A DNA stretch of 64,000 bases from assembly GCA_038237435.1 (NCBI GenBank), contig JBBRYT010000004.1, positions 185,746-249,745 on the forward strand. Direction: 5' to 3'. Under the pieces are notes generated by a model. That model was not told the origin of the DNA and did no database searches. It saw only the letters and a list, made by a program, of their open reading frames with translations. The position numbers were made by a program, and so were the translations under genes. This document shows positions 9,560 through 18,147 of this stretch, in pieces (position 1 is the first letter of the stretch; each line of letters starts with the position of its first letter). This stretch comes from JACCTI01 sp038237435. Lineage in GTDB: Bacteria > Verrucomicrobiota > Verrucomicrobiia > Chthoniobacterales > UBA10450.

Positions 9560-10639
9560 TCAAGGCGACGGCAAGGTCTGGCGCAGTTGGGCGAGGTGAG
9601 CGGCGAATTGCTTCGGCGCGAAATCATTCGGCTCCTGCAAATCATTCCGGAGCGCCTCGAACTGCCCGTGGTTATCGGGGAGTAGACTTTGCAGTGCGAG
9701 GACCAGGCGCTGGGCGCGACGATACCATAACTCGTTAGGCAAAGAAGATTGCGCGACGAAATCAGTCTCCGTCTCAGTAAGCTTTCGCAGCAGGCCCCGC
9801 CGGAATTCAGTCGAAAAATTTTCCACCGCAGCCCGGCGAGCAAATGCATCAGCCGCGTGTTGCATCGCGGCGAAGTCAGTTTCCGCGGCGAAGGGCAAAG
9901 AAGCTTGGGGGATTTTACTCAAGAGCCACGCGATCGCCTGCCACTGTGTCCGGTCATTCGCGTGCGGATCCTGCACCAGCTTCCAACTCAACTCGCGTAG
10001 CGCAACTGCCTGCCCAACCAGCCACGCGCGCAGCTCGCTGCCATCCGCATCGCGCCAATGTTTTGGTTCATCGATGGATTGCCGGTTCAATTCAAAGACT
10101 AATTCGGGATGGCCGGCGCTCGTGATATCGGCGTCGAGATTTTGATGGCAGGCCACGCAGGTGTTGGCGCGCACATAGAAATTTTTCAAATCGCGCATCC
10201 CGGCGCCGACGCGCATCGCATAAGTCCAATCCATTCGCGTATGTCCGCGCAGCCACGGTTCGGCCGCGCCGTGACAGCTTTCGCACGAAACCGATTCGAC
10301 CGGATCGATTGGTCTCGTTAGGCGCGTGGGCGCGACTCCTTGCATTGGCGAATGACAGATCGTGCAGCGATTGCTGGTTTGCGCCGACGAAATCCCGAGC
10401 ACGTCGGCGATACGCTGCGAGCGCGCGTCCGTCAAAATGGCAAACGCGCGGGTGTGAAAATCCTTTTGCGACCAGGTCTGATATTGACTGCGTTTTTCGC
10501 CGGCTCCGCCATGGCAGCTGGAAGATTTGCAACCGGTCGCACCGATAAAACGTGCACCGTCGGTTCGCATTTGCATCGGTTCCGCCGCGATGGTTGCTCC
10601 GATTTGGACGAGCAATAGGAAAGCTATTCTGCGAAACAC
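9560..10639 (-). CDS. Periplasmic tetrahaem c-type cytochrome (c554-like)
   Basis: 359 codons with a signal peptide (MFRRIAFLLLVQIGATIAA). Three classical haem motifs, CTICH, CESCH and CVACH, lie at about residues 92-96, 119-123 and 161-165. An expanded CX4CH site (CKSSSCH, residues 37-43) lies before them. Extra histidines (FHTRAF, RGHTRMD, SAGHPEL) could be distal ligands, as in cytochrome c554-type proteins. The second half is helical and haem-free. Predicted soluble periplasmic electron carrier. It is divergent from the cytochrome-b/decahaem/Nuo-like operon, with an 84-nt intergenic space that may hold both promoters. Confidence 0.85.
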   Translation of the reverse strand: MFRRIAFLLLVQIGATIAAEPMQMRTDGARFIGATGCKSSSCHGGAGEKRSQYQTWSQKDFHTRAFAILTDARSQRIADVLGISSAQTSNRCTICHSPMQGVAPTRLTRPIDPVESVSCESCHGAAEPWLRGHTRMDWTYAMRVGAGMRDLKNFYVRANTCVACHQNLDADITSAGHPELVFELNRQSIDEPKHWRDADGSELRAWLVGQAVALRELSWKLVQDPHANDRTQWQAIAWLLSKIPQASLPFAAETDFAAMQHAADAFARRAAVENFSTEFRRGLLRKLTETETDFVAQSSLPNELWYRRAQRLVLALQSLLPDNHGQFEALRNDLQEPNDFAPKQFAAHLAQLRQTLPSP

Positions 10640-10723
10640 GCCGCGAGCTTATGCCGGGGCCGAAATGATGCGCGACAATTTTCCCGGGAACGCACTACAC
10701 TCGCGCTGGATAAGTAGCTGGGC

Positions 10724-11662
10724 ATGAGAATCGATCGAGCTGCACATCTTCCCTGGATAATTTTTGTCGCGGTCGCGACTGCGCTGGCTTCGCTCTTTTA
10801 TGCGGCGAAATTTCATCCGCAGCATCTTCCTGTGGGTGTTCGCTTTTTCGGCGAAATGCCGTCGGATCACACGACGATCGGAGGCACTCCGATCGGTTTG
10901 GTTTTCGGCGCGTTGTCGCTGGGAATTTTTATTTTTGCCGCGCTGCTCGGCCTGCGTAAAAAGCTGCCGTTTCTTCCTGTTGGAAATGTGCAGCGCTGGT
11001 TGCGCGCGCATATTTGGCTCACGCTCCTGACGGTGCCGCTGATTCTTTTGCATAGCGGATTTCATCTCGGCAGTCCGATGACAACTTTGCTCATGGCAAT
11101 CTACGCCACGGTGATGGTGAGCGGAATTTATGGGCTCTACTTGCAACACAAAATGCCGACGTTGATGAAAGAGCGTCTCCCGGCAGAATTTGTTTTCGAA
11201 CAGATTCCAAATATCCGCGCGCAGCTTTGCCACGCGGCGGAGAAGCTGCTGCGAAGTTTGAAACAAGAAGCTCCAATGGAAGCATCGCTCTTCCACGTTC
11301 CCACCACGGCAACGACGGTCGCGCCCGATATTGCCACGGAGGTGGATTCGGCCGAAGCGTTGTCGACGTTTATCGGAGATCGCCTTCTGCCTTATCTACA
11401 GGCGCCACGTGGCGACGGATTTCGCCTCGGTCACGCCCGGGAAGCGGGCGAAATTTTTCGTCATCTGGAGGCACGCGTGACCGCCACCCATCGCGGGCGC
11501 GTGAAGGAAATGGAAGTCTGGTGCGATCAACGCCGTCTGCTAGATCTGCAAACGCGCATGCAGCATTGGATGCACAGTTGGCTGCTGGTGCACGTGCCGG
11601 TTTCTTTTTTGCTTCTGCTCATGACGATCTGGCACGCCTTCGTCACGGTCTTCCGTTATTGA
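10724..11662 (+). CDS. Cytochrome-b-like integral membrane protein
   Basis: 312 codons. Hydrophobic spans lie near residues 8-25, 52-72, 88-105 and 110-130, and a final span sits at the C-terminus (LLVHVPVSFLLLLMTIWHAF). Between the last two is a hydrophilic domain of roughly 140 residues. Histidine pairs in or next to spans (RAHIWLTL, LLHSGFH; HSWLLVH, TIWHAF) are spaced like b-haem ligands in ferric-reductase or cytochrome-b-type domains. It is the first gene of a tight plus-strand operon: the decahaem cytochrome starts 2 nt after its stop. Inferred role: membrane link between the cytoplasmic NuoEFG-like proteins and the periplasmic haem protein. No named family is assigned with certainty. 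Confidence 0.65.
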   Translation: MRIDRAAHLPWIIFVAVATALASLFYAAKFHPQHLPVGVRFFGEMPSDHTTIGGTPIGLVFGALSLGIFIFAALLGLRKKLPFLPVGNVQRWLRAHIWLTLLTVPLILLHSGFHLGSPMTTLLMAIYATVMVSGIYGLYLQHKMPTLMKERLPAEFVFEQIPNIRAQLCHAAEKLLRSLKQEAPMEASLFHVPTTATTVAPDIATEVDSAEALSTFIGDRLLPYLQAPRGDGFRLGHAREAGEIFRHLEARVTATHRGRVKEMEVWCDQRRLLDLQTRMQHWMHSWLLVHVPVSFLLLLMTIWHAFVTVFRY

Positions 11663-11663
11663 T

Positions 11664-13151
11664 ATGGACGAAGAGCGCGGAACGCAGCGAGAAATCGCGA
11701 AGCGCTACGAAGATAAAGTCGATTACAAGAACACCAGGACGCCTTATCGGCGGACGCGCCTTTGGATCGCGCTCGCTGCTTTCCTCGGCGGCCTGGTCGC
11801 CATTTATTTCGCGCAGAGAAAATCGCCTCCGGAATTTTTCAATACCGGTCCGCTTTCACGAGCGCACAGCAATCTGGCGCAGGGTTGCGTTTCCTGTCAC
11901 GTGCCCGAGTCGCTGAGCGAAAGGAACGGCGGACCACCGCGTTTCTTTGCGGTCTTGAATGATCGCGTGCGAAAAGGCGCTCCGTCGTTCGAACGCATCG
12001 ATCACGCCTGCGAGCAATGTCATAAGCAGCACACCTTTCATGAGCCAAACGTGGTAGCGAATCGTTCCTGTTCCGCCTGTCACAAAGAACATCAGGGTCC
12101 CGGCGGGATGCTGGCAGTGGTGAGTCTTGATTGTGCTTCATGTCACAACAACGGCGCACTTATGCAGGCTTCCGCGGCCTTGGGAAAGCAGCTGCCACCA
12201 ACGCGTTTTCATTTGAATCCGAAGACGGTGAATCCGCGTGATGTTACCGCGAAACTAGCCCGACCGGCGGATGGATACACGACGACGTTCGCCTCCTTCA
12301 GCGACGGTCATCCCGCGTTTCAATTGCACCGCGAAAACCTGCGCGACCAAGACGTGCTGCGTTTCAATCATCAGCGGCATTTTACCGGTAATGACATTCC
12401 GCCGACGAAATCAGGCGCGAAACTCGATTGCAATTACTGCCACCAAGCGGAAGCGAACGGCCGCTACATGCGACCGATCAGCTTCGAAGCGCATTGCCAG
12501 GAATGTCACTCGCTGCAATTCGATGTGAGGAATCCTGACTTCCAGCTTCCGCACGGCGACGCGCAATTGGTACGGACTTTTTTGCGAACATTACCGGCGC
12601 AATATGGCGAACTCGCGCGGCGCCAACGCGGCCTAACGAATGAAAGCCGCATCAATGAATTCGCCGCGCAACAGGTCAGACAACTGTTGACGCAATTTCC
12701 AAACGCGGAAGAATTGGAGCGCGCCGTTTTCTTCACCGGCGATCCTTACAAAGCTTCGCAACAGCTCGATCCTGCCAGCCGCGCGAAATACACTGGCTGC
12801 GCTTTTTGTCATGAAGTGAAACAAGCGTCCGGCGGTTCCTACGCGACCGCGGAAGTTACTTCGCCCGTCATGGTCGAGCGGTGGTTGCCGCATGCGCAGT
12901 TCAGTCACGCGACTCACGAAACGGTCAGTAGTTGCCGGGATTGTCACGTCGCGGCGTCGTCGAGTCGATTGACCTCCGATGTGCTCATCCCGACAAAGGA
13001 GAGTTGCGTGCGTTGTCACAACCCGACCGGCCTCGCGCAGAAAGCGAGCGAGTGCATGGTTTGTCACACCTATCATGCGCCCGGCGAAATCGCAGGATCG
13101 TCGCTGACGGCAGCAAGCGTTTCGTTTAAACAGATGCTGCTGGTGAAATAA
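11664..13151 (+). CDS. Membrane-anchored decahaem c-type cytochrome
   Basis: 495 codons. A short cytoplasmic N-terminus is followed by one membrane span (about residues 33-50, LWIALAAFLGGLVAIYF), so the rest should be periplasmic. Ten CXXCH motifs can be counted: CVSCH, CEQCH, CSACH, CASCH, CNYCH, CQECH, CAFCH, CRDCH, CVRCH and CMVCH, arranged in clusters of four, two and four. It is co-transcribed with the upstream cytochrome-b-like gene and with the NuoEF fusion 3 nt downstream. It likely carries electrons away from or towards the membrane b-type protein. Multihaem maturation genes (ccm/ccs) are not in this window. Confidence 0.9.
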   Translation: MDEERGTQREIAKRYEDKVDYKNTRTPYRRTRLWIALAAFLGGLVAIYFAQRKSPPEFFNTGPLSRAHSNLAQGCVSCHVPESLSERNGGPPRFFAVLNDRVRKGAPSFERIDHACEQCHKQHTFHEPNVVANRSCSACHKEHQGPGGMLAVVSLDCASCHNNGALMQASAALGKQLPPTRFHLNPKTVNPRDVTAKLARPADGYTTTFASFSDGHPAFQLHRENLRDQDVLRFNHQRHFTGNDIPPTKSGAKLDCNYCHQAEANGRYMRPISFEAHCQECHSLQFDVRNPDFQLPHGDAQLVRTFLRTLPAQYGELARRQRGLTNESRINEFAAQQVRQLLTQFPNAEELERAVFFTGDPYKASQQLDPASRAKYTGCAFCHEVKQASGGSYATAEVTSPVMVERWLPHAQFSHATHETVSSCRDCHVAASSSRLTSDVLIPTKESCVRCHNPTGLAQKASECMVCHTYHAPGEIAGSSLTAASVSFKQMLLVK

Positions 13152-13154
13152 GTT

Positions 13155-15146
13155 ATGGCACCGCTCATTACTGCCCTGCAGCGCATCCAGCGTCAGTTTG
13201 GATATCTGAAGCGCGATGCGCTCGAGCAATTTTCTGAACAATCCGGCGTCCCACTCTATCGCCTGCATTCGGTGGCGAGTTTCTTTCCGCATTTTCAACT
13301 CACGCCCCCGAAACCGGTGACCTTGCGCATTTGTCGCGACATGGCTTGTCATTTGGCCGGCTCGGGAAAAATGCTGCTGGATTTGTACTCGTTAGGCAAC
13401 GGCCTCGTAAACGTCGAAGGTGTTTCTTGTCTCGGTCGTTGTGATCGCGCGCCGGCCGCGTGCGTTGCCGTTACTGGATCGGAACACGACTATTTCTATT
13501 TCAAACGTTCCGCGACGGAGTTGAAGGAAATCGCGGAAGACTGGGTCCGCGGCGAACCGCGTCCGGCCGATCATGACATCGATCAACCTTTCTCGCCCGC
13601 GCTGGTCACGATCGATCCGTATGCCGGAAAAGCGCCCGAATATGGGGCGGTGCTCAAAGCCCTTGCGATTCGCGATGAAGCCCTTGGTAAAGCAGCCGCG
13701 CTTTTATCGCGGAATTTCAATTGGCCGCAGGATGAAGTTGCGCGATTCCGCAACGGCGCCCTTCAGACGAAAACCGAAGGCGCAAACTCTGATCGCGTGG
13801 AAGAAGCATTGCGTTGCTGGCACACGGAGGACGATTGGGCGAAAGGCTCCGAGCTGGCCGGGTGGTCGGAAGTTGTGCTAAACGAATTGAAGGACGCGGA
13901 CCTTCGCGGTCTCGGCGGCGCCGGAATTCCAGCGGTGCAGAAGTGGAGGGATGTGCGCGACGCAGTGCGCACTGCGTTTCAACGGCGCGATGACATGCGC
14001 GCTTTCATCGTGGTCAACGGCGATGAAAGCGAACCGGGCACATTCAAAGACCGTGAGCTGTTGCTGCGCACGCCGCACCTTGTTCTCGAAGGTGTAATCC
14101 TCGGGGGTCTGGTGACTGGCGCGACGGAAGGATTCATTTTCATTCGACACGAATATCCGGAACAGATCGATGCCTGCCGTGCGGAGATTCAGCGCGCGGA
14201 AGAGCTTGGTGTTTGCGGACCGAATGCCTTGCTGCTCGGCCGACCATTTCCTGTCTCTGTATTCGTTAGTCCCGGCGGTTACATCTGCGGCGAACAGAGT
14301 GCATTGATCGAAGCGATGTCGGATCGTCGCGGCGAACCGCGCAACCTGCCGCCGAAATTAGAGACGAATGGTTTGGATGATCGGCCCACGCTGGTCAGCA
14401 ATGTCGAAACCTTCGCGTGGGTTCCTTACATTTGTCTCAACGGCGGCACCGCTTACGCGGCCCAAGGTGTGAATGGCTGGCAGGGCCGCCGTTTGTTTTC
14501 TATTTCGGGCGACGTGAAACGTCCGGGAGTTTACGAAGTGCGGATGGGCATGACCTTGCGCGAGCTGATCTACGGCGAGCAATTTTGCCAGGGCATTGCC
14601 GGCGATAAAAAATTAAAAGCTCTCGCGCCTTCTGGACCATCAGGCGGATTTCTGCCGGCCAAGCTGGCCGTCGGCGCTGGCTTGCCGCGCGATCACACCA
14701 ACAACAAATCGTGGCAAGCACTTGTTAGGCGAAGCGAGCTCGATCCCAATGCCACCGAGCTGGACATTCTCGATTTGGAATTGGAACTGAATCTTTTTCG
14801 CGCTTTGAGCCCGACGCAAGCACTCGGCGCCGGACTTGTCGTTTACGCGGAAGATCGTGATATGGCGGAAGAAGCGGTTAACTCGCTCGAGTTTTACCGC
14901 AACGAATCGTGCGGCAAATGTGTGCCGTGCCGACTAGGTGCGCAAAAAATGGTCTCGTTAGGCACGAACTTGCTCGAAGGACAAATTTCGTCGCAACAAT
15001 GGACTAACGAGTTGTTGCCTATGATCGCCGACATGGGCAAAGCAATCGAGCTCGCTTCGATCTGCGGCCTCGGTCGTTCGGTGCCAGTGCCGCTTCGCAC
15101 CGCGATCAATTATTTCGAAGACGACGTGAACAAGCATCTCAAGTAA
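13155..15146 (+). CDS. NuoE-NuoF fusion: NAD(P)H-oxidising FMN/Fe-S subunit
   Basis: 663 codons. Residues 1 to about 135 are a NuoE-like thioredoxin-fold [2Fe-2S] domain with ligands C60, C65, C92 and C96 (CRDMAC, CLGRC). The rest is NuoF/HoxF-like. It has the nucleotide-binding GLGGAG loop (DLRGLGGAGIPAVQKW), the FMN/NADH region NGDESEPGTFKDRELLLRTP, and the N3 [4Fe-4S] motif ESCGKCVPCR with the distal cysteine in ASICGLGRS. It should oxidise NADH or NADPH, or run in reverse, and pass electrons to the next gene product. Its stop overlaps the next ATG by one base (TAATG), implying translational coupling. Confidence 0.92.
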   Translation: MAPLITALQRIQRQFGYLKRDALEQFSEQSGVPLYRLHSVASFFPHFQLTPPKPVTLRICRDMACHLAGSGKMLLDLYSLGNGLVNVEGVSCLGRCDRAPAACVAVTGSEHDYFYFKRSATELKEIAEDWVRGEPRPADHDIDQPFSPALVTIDPYAGKAPEYGAVLKALAIRDEALGKAAALLSRNFNWPQDEVARFRNGALQTKTEGANSDRVEEALRCWHTEDDWAKGSELAGWSEVVLNELKDADLRGLGGAGIPAVQKWRDVRDAVRTAFQRRDDMRAFIVVNGDESEPGTFKDRELLLRTPHLVLEGVILGGLVTGATEGFIFIRHEYPEQIDACRAEIQRAEELGVCGPNALLLGRPFPVSVFVSPGGYICGEQSALIEAMSDRRGEPRNLPPKLETNGLDDRPTLVSNVETFAWVPYICLNGGTAYAAQGVNGWQGRRLFSISGDVKRPGVYEVRMGMTLRELIYGEQFCQGIAGDKKLKALAPSGPSGGFLPAKLAVGAGLPRDHTNNKSWQALVRRSELDPNATELDILDLELELNLFRALSPTQALGAGLVVYAEDRDMAEEAVNSLEFYRNESCGKCVPCRLGAQKMVSLGTNLLEGQISSQQWTNELLPMIADMGKAIELASICGLGRSVPVPLRTAINYFEDDVNKHLK

Positions 15147-17656
15147 TGCCAATCATCCCAGAAAGGTCAGCCGGGCTCTTCGTTCGCGACGACGACGAAG
15201 GTCTTTTCAGTCGCGACCTGAATGGACAACTCGTTAGGCTCGATGCGCCCACGCAGAATGATTACGCCAAGCAGGTTACGCTACAGATCGACGGCCAGGC
15301 GATTACGGTGCCGTTAGCCGAGCCGTTGAAAGATGCGAACGGCAACGTCGTGCAGGATTTGGACGGCCAGACGACGCCGCGTTACACCACGATTTACGAC
15401 GCTGCGACCAAACTCTACGGCGACGAAGCGAAGGTCCCGATTCCGACTCTCTGCCATTTGCCGCACATGAAACCGGTCGCGGTTTGTCGGCTGTGCGTCG
15501 TGCAGATTTACGGACAAAAACGCGGCAAGCGCGCCGCCGAGCGAAAGCTCCTTCCGGCCTGTCAGCATCCGGTGAAAGACGGAATGGAAGTCTTCACCAT
15601 GAACGCGCCCGGCCCGGATGGCGATCGCGTCCGCCAAACAGTGAAAGTTGTGACGGAACTGCTCGCGGCCGATTGCCTCCGGCCCGCGCCGCAGCCCGAA
15701 CTCGCGAAAGAGCTCGCACCCTTCAATGAGCTGGGCGAAATGGTCGAGCTTACCGGCGGAAACTCTGCGCGTTTCAAACTCGATCTGCTTTCGAAAGCTC
15801 CGCCGGCCGCGCGCGAACGTGCAGGCCGACGCAAGCTCGATGCTTCATCGCCAGTCTTCACGGTTGATCACCGCGCCTGCGTTTTGTGCGACCGCTGCGT
15901 GCGCGCATGCGACGACGTGATGGAAAATCATGTCATCGGCCGCACTGGCAAAGGCAACACTGCCGGCATTGGCTTCGATCTCAACGACCCGATGGGCGAA
16001 TCGACCTGCGTGCAGTGCGGCGAATGCATGGTGTCGTGTCCGACTACGGCCATCACTTTCAATCCGGTCGCGACCGTGCAGCCGCGCCGCCGCGCCGGGC
16101 GCGCGAAAATTCTTTCCGCGGCGGAGTTGGTGCGCGACCCAGTCTTCGACGGCATCCCGCCGAAATTTCTTCTCTGGCAACAAGGTCTCGTTGTCCGTCG
16201 GCAACTGCGCGCTGGAGAAATTCTCTGCCGAAAAGGTGAGCCAGGAAACACCGCCTTCATTTTGAAATCGGGAAAACTAGAAGCCGTCGTTCCGCTTTCC
16301 GGCGTGCGTTCGGCCGGCGGTTTTTTTCAATTGAATCGACCGCCAGTTTTTCGCGCGCAACTGACACCGGAGGATTTGATCGTCGGCGAGATGGCGTGTT
16401 TAAGCGGATCACCGCGCGTTGCTGATGTCACCGTCCTCGAAGATGCCGAAGTGTGGGAGGTGCGACGCAATGTTCTCGACCGCTTGATGCGTCTGCCGAG
16501 TCGCCGTGCGAAATTTGAAGCCGAATATCGCAATCGCTCGCTCAACCTTGTCCTGCAAGGAATCGACCTTTTCCGCGATCTCGCCTACGAGGAGTACAAC
16601 GAGATCGTCGAATACCTGCGCAAACGAATCACTTTTCTGCGCGTCACTCCCGGTCAGGTTTTATTTCGGCAAGGCGAACTGTCGAACGAAGTTTATTTGA
16701 TTCGACTCGGGCATGTGCGCGTCGGGGTGCAGCGCTACAACGATGAAATCCGTGTCCTGACTCGCGGACCCGGCACGATTTTTGGTGAGATCGGATTGCT
16801 CGGACTTTCGGCGCGCGATGCCACGAAAACGAATGAGGAGATCGACCATGCAATCAAGACTGCGCTCGACAGCGCGGGAAGTGACGCAGCCGATGTGATT
16901 CCAGCGGGACTGCGTAGCGCAACCTGTTCCGCTCTGAATTATCTCGAGCTCGCACGACTCGGCCGCGCGGATTTTCTCGACATGATGCGCCGCTTTCCCG
17001 TCTTGCGCCGCCGGCTCGTCGAACAATCGCTCGCCTCGCTGCGCAGCGACAGTGAAGAGAGTCCGGTCATGGCCGAGTTCGTCGAACAAGGTTTGTATGA
17101 GGGCCAGAGCATTCTCGTACTCGACATGGATCTCTGCACTCGTTGCGACGAATGCACGAAGGGTTGCATCCGTGAGCACGGCACGGAATCGCACGGCCTG
17201 CCGATCACGCGCTTGCTGCGCGACGGTCGCCGCTTCGGTGATTTTCTGGTCGCAACTTCTTGCCGCTCTTGCACCGATCCGCATTGCATGTCTGGGTGTC
17301 CAGTCGATTCGATTCATCGCGGGAAACATTTGCAAATCGTCATTGAAGATCACTGCATCGGCTGCGGTCTGTGCGCAGCGAATTGTCCTTACGGAAATAT
17401 TTTCATGGTCCCGAACCAACGGAAAATTGTGGAAGTGCTCGACGCCACAAAACCGCGCGGGACGAAGCGGATCGCGCAGCTTAAGGCCGCAACCTGCGAT
17501 CTTTGCGACGCTGAGGGAAATCGATCCAGTCCGAAACCGCAGTGCGTCGCTTCGTGTCCACACGAAGCGGCTTCGCGCCTGACTGGTCCGGAACTCTTGC
17601 AGCGGGTGATCGAGCGGCGCGATGAACGCTTTGGCGCGGACGCCGCGCGCTATTAA
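15146..17656 (+). CDS. NuoG-like / double cyclic-nucleotide-binding / DmsB-like ferredoxin fusion
   Basis: 836 codons with an unusual domain order. Residues 1-180 are a NuoG-type [2Fe-2S] domain (C103, C114, C117, C139). Residues 240-300 hold two [4Fe-4S] motifs (CVLCDRCVRAC; CVQCGECMVSC). Residues about 345-470 and 495-625 are two Crp-type cNMP-binding barrels (GEILCRKGEPGNTAFILKSG; GQVLFRQGELSNEVYLI). Residues about 645-830 are a four-cluster DmsB/HybA-like ferredoxin (CTRCDECTKGC, CRSCTDPHCMSGC, CIGCGLCAANC, CDLC...CVASC). The NuoG molybdopterin-like C-terminal domain is absent, and the NuoG His-Cys3 (N5) motif is not seen. Likely the electron hub between the NuoEF protein and the membrane cytochrome. 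The cNMP domains suggest allosteric gating, but the ligand is unknown. Confidence 0.85.
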   Translation: MPIIPERSAGLFVRDDDEGLFSRDLNGQLVRLDAPTQNDYAKQVTLQIDGQAITVPLAEPLKDANGNVVQDLDGQTTPRYTTIYDAATKLYGDEAKVPIPTLCHLPHMKPVAVCRLCVVQIYGQKRGKRAAERKLLPACQHPVKDGMEVFTMNAPGPDGDRVRQTVKVVTELLAADCLRPAPQPELAKELAPFNELGEMVELTGGNSARFKLDLLSKAPPAARERAGRRKLDASSPVFTVDHRACVLCDRCVRACDDVMENHVIGRTGKGNTAGIGFDLNDPMGESTCVQCGECMVSCPTTAITFNPVATVQPRRRAGRAKILSAAELVRDPVFDGIPPKFLLWQQGLVVRRQLRAGEILCRKGEPGNTAFILKSGKLEAVVPLSGVRSAGGFFQLNRPPVFRAQLTPEDLIVGEMACLSGSPRVADVTVLEDAEVWEVRRNVLDRLMRLPSRRAKFEAEYRNRSLNLVLQGIDLFRDLAYEEYNEIVEYLRKRITFLRVTPGQVLFRQGELSNEVYLIRLGHVRVGVQRYNDEIRVLTRGPGTIFGEIGLLGLSARDATKTNEEIDHAIKTALDSAGSDAADVIPAGLRSATCSALNYLELARLGRADFLDMMRRFPVLRRRLVEQSLASLRSDSEESPVMAEFVEQGLYEGQSILVLDMDLCTRCDECTKGCIREHGTESHGLPITRLLRDGRRFGDFLVATSCRSCTDPHCMSGCPVDSIHRGKHLQIVIEDHCIGCGLCAANCPYGNIFMVPNQRKIVEVLDATKPRGTKRIAQLKAATCDLCDAEGNRSSPKPQCVASCPHEAASRLTGPELLQRVIERRDERFGADAARY

Positions 17657-17674
17657 GACGGAAATCAAGAACGA

Positions 17675-18118
17675 ATGGACATAACGACTTCATCATCGCC
17701 CGACGTCATCGTTACCGGCAGGGCGTCCGGTTACGCGCAGAAAATTGAAGCCGGCTCGTATCGTTTGCTCGCAGACGAACCCATTTCCTACGGGGGCGGC
17801 GATGCTGGCCCGGGCCCGTATGATTTGCTCCTCGCCGCGCTCGGCTCCTGCACATCGATGACCGTGGGTTGGTATGCGCGCTCAAAGACGATTCCGCTCG
17901 AAGATGTGCGCGTCGAGTTGCGACATTCGAAAATTCACTCGCTCGACTGCGCCGAGTGCGAAACGAAATCCGGCAAGATCGATCGCATCGAAATGGAACT
18001 GCATTTCACCGGCAACATCACCGATGAGCAACGCGCCAAGTTGCTCGAGATTGCCGGCCGCTGCCCGGTGCACAAGACCCTAAAGTCCGAGATCGATATC
18101 CGAACGAAGCTTGCCTAA
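17675..18118 (+). CDS. OsmC/YhfA family peroxiredoxin-like protein
   Basis: 147 codons. The OsmC fold is recognisable: GGDAGPGPYDLLLAALGSCTSMTV contains the first redox cysteine, and the second is in GRCPVHKTL near the C-terminus. The family reduces organic hydroperoxides or acts on small thiol-reactive compounds in the cytoplasm. It follows the Fe-S fusion gene by 18 nt and is probably the last gene of the operon, which would place a protective function beside an oxygen-sensitive Fe-S system. Two more cysteines (CAEC) are unusual for the family. Confidence 0.9.
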   Translation: MDITTSSSPDVIVTGRASGYAQKIEAGSYRLLADEPISYGGGDAGPGPYDLLLAALGSCTSMTVGWYARSKTIPLEDVRVELRHSKIHSLDCAECETKSGKIDRIEMELHFTGNITDEQRAKLLEIAGRCPVHKTLKSEIDIRTKLA

Positions 18119-18147
18119 CGAGTAGTAGCGCCGGGAACCTTGCGTTT

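Noticed and set aside
10724..17656. Respiratory complex I
   Set aside because: Only NuoE, NuoF and part of NuoG are present, in fused and altered form; no membrane subunits NuoA/H/J-N.
16661..17668. 335-codon antisense frame over the Fe-S fusion gene
   Set aside because: Composition follows the real gene on the other strand; no family match, no ribosome site.
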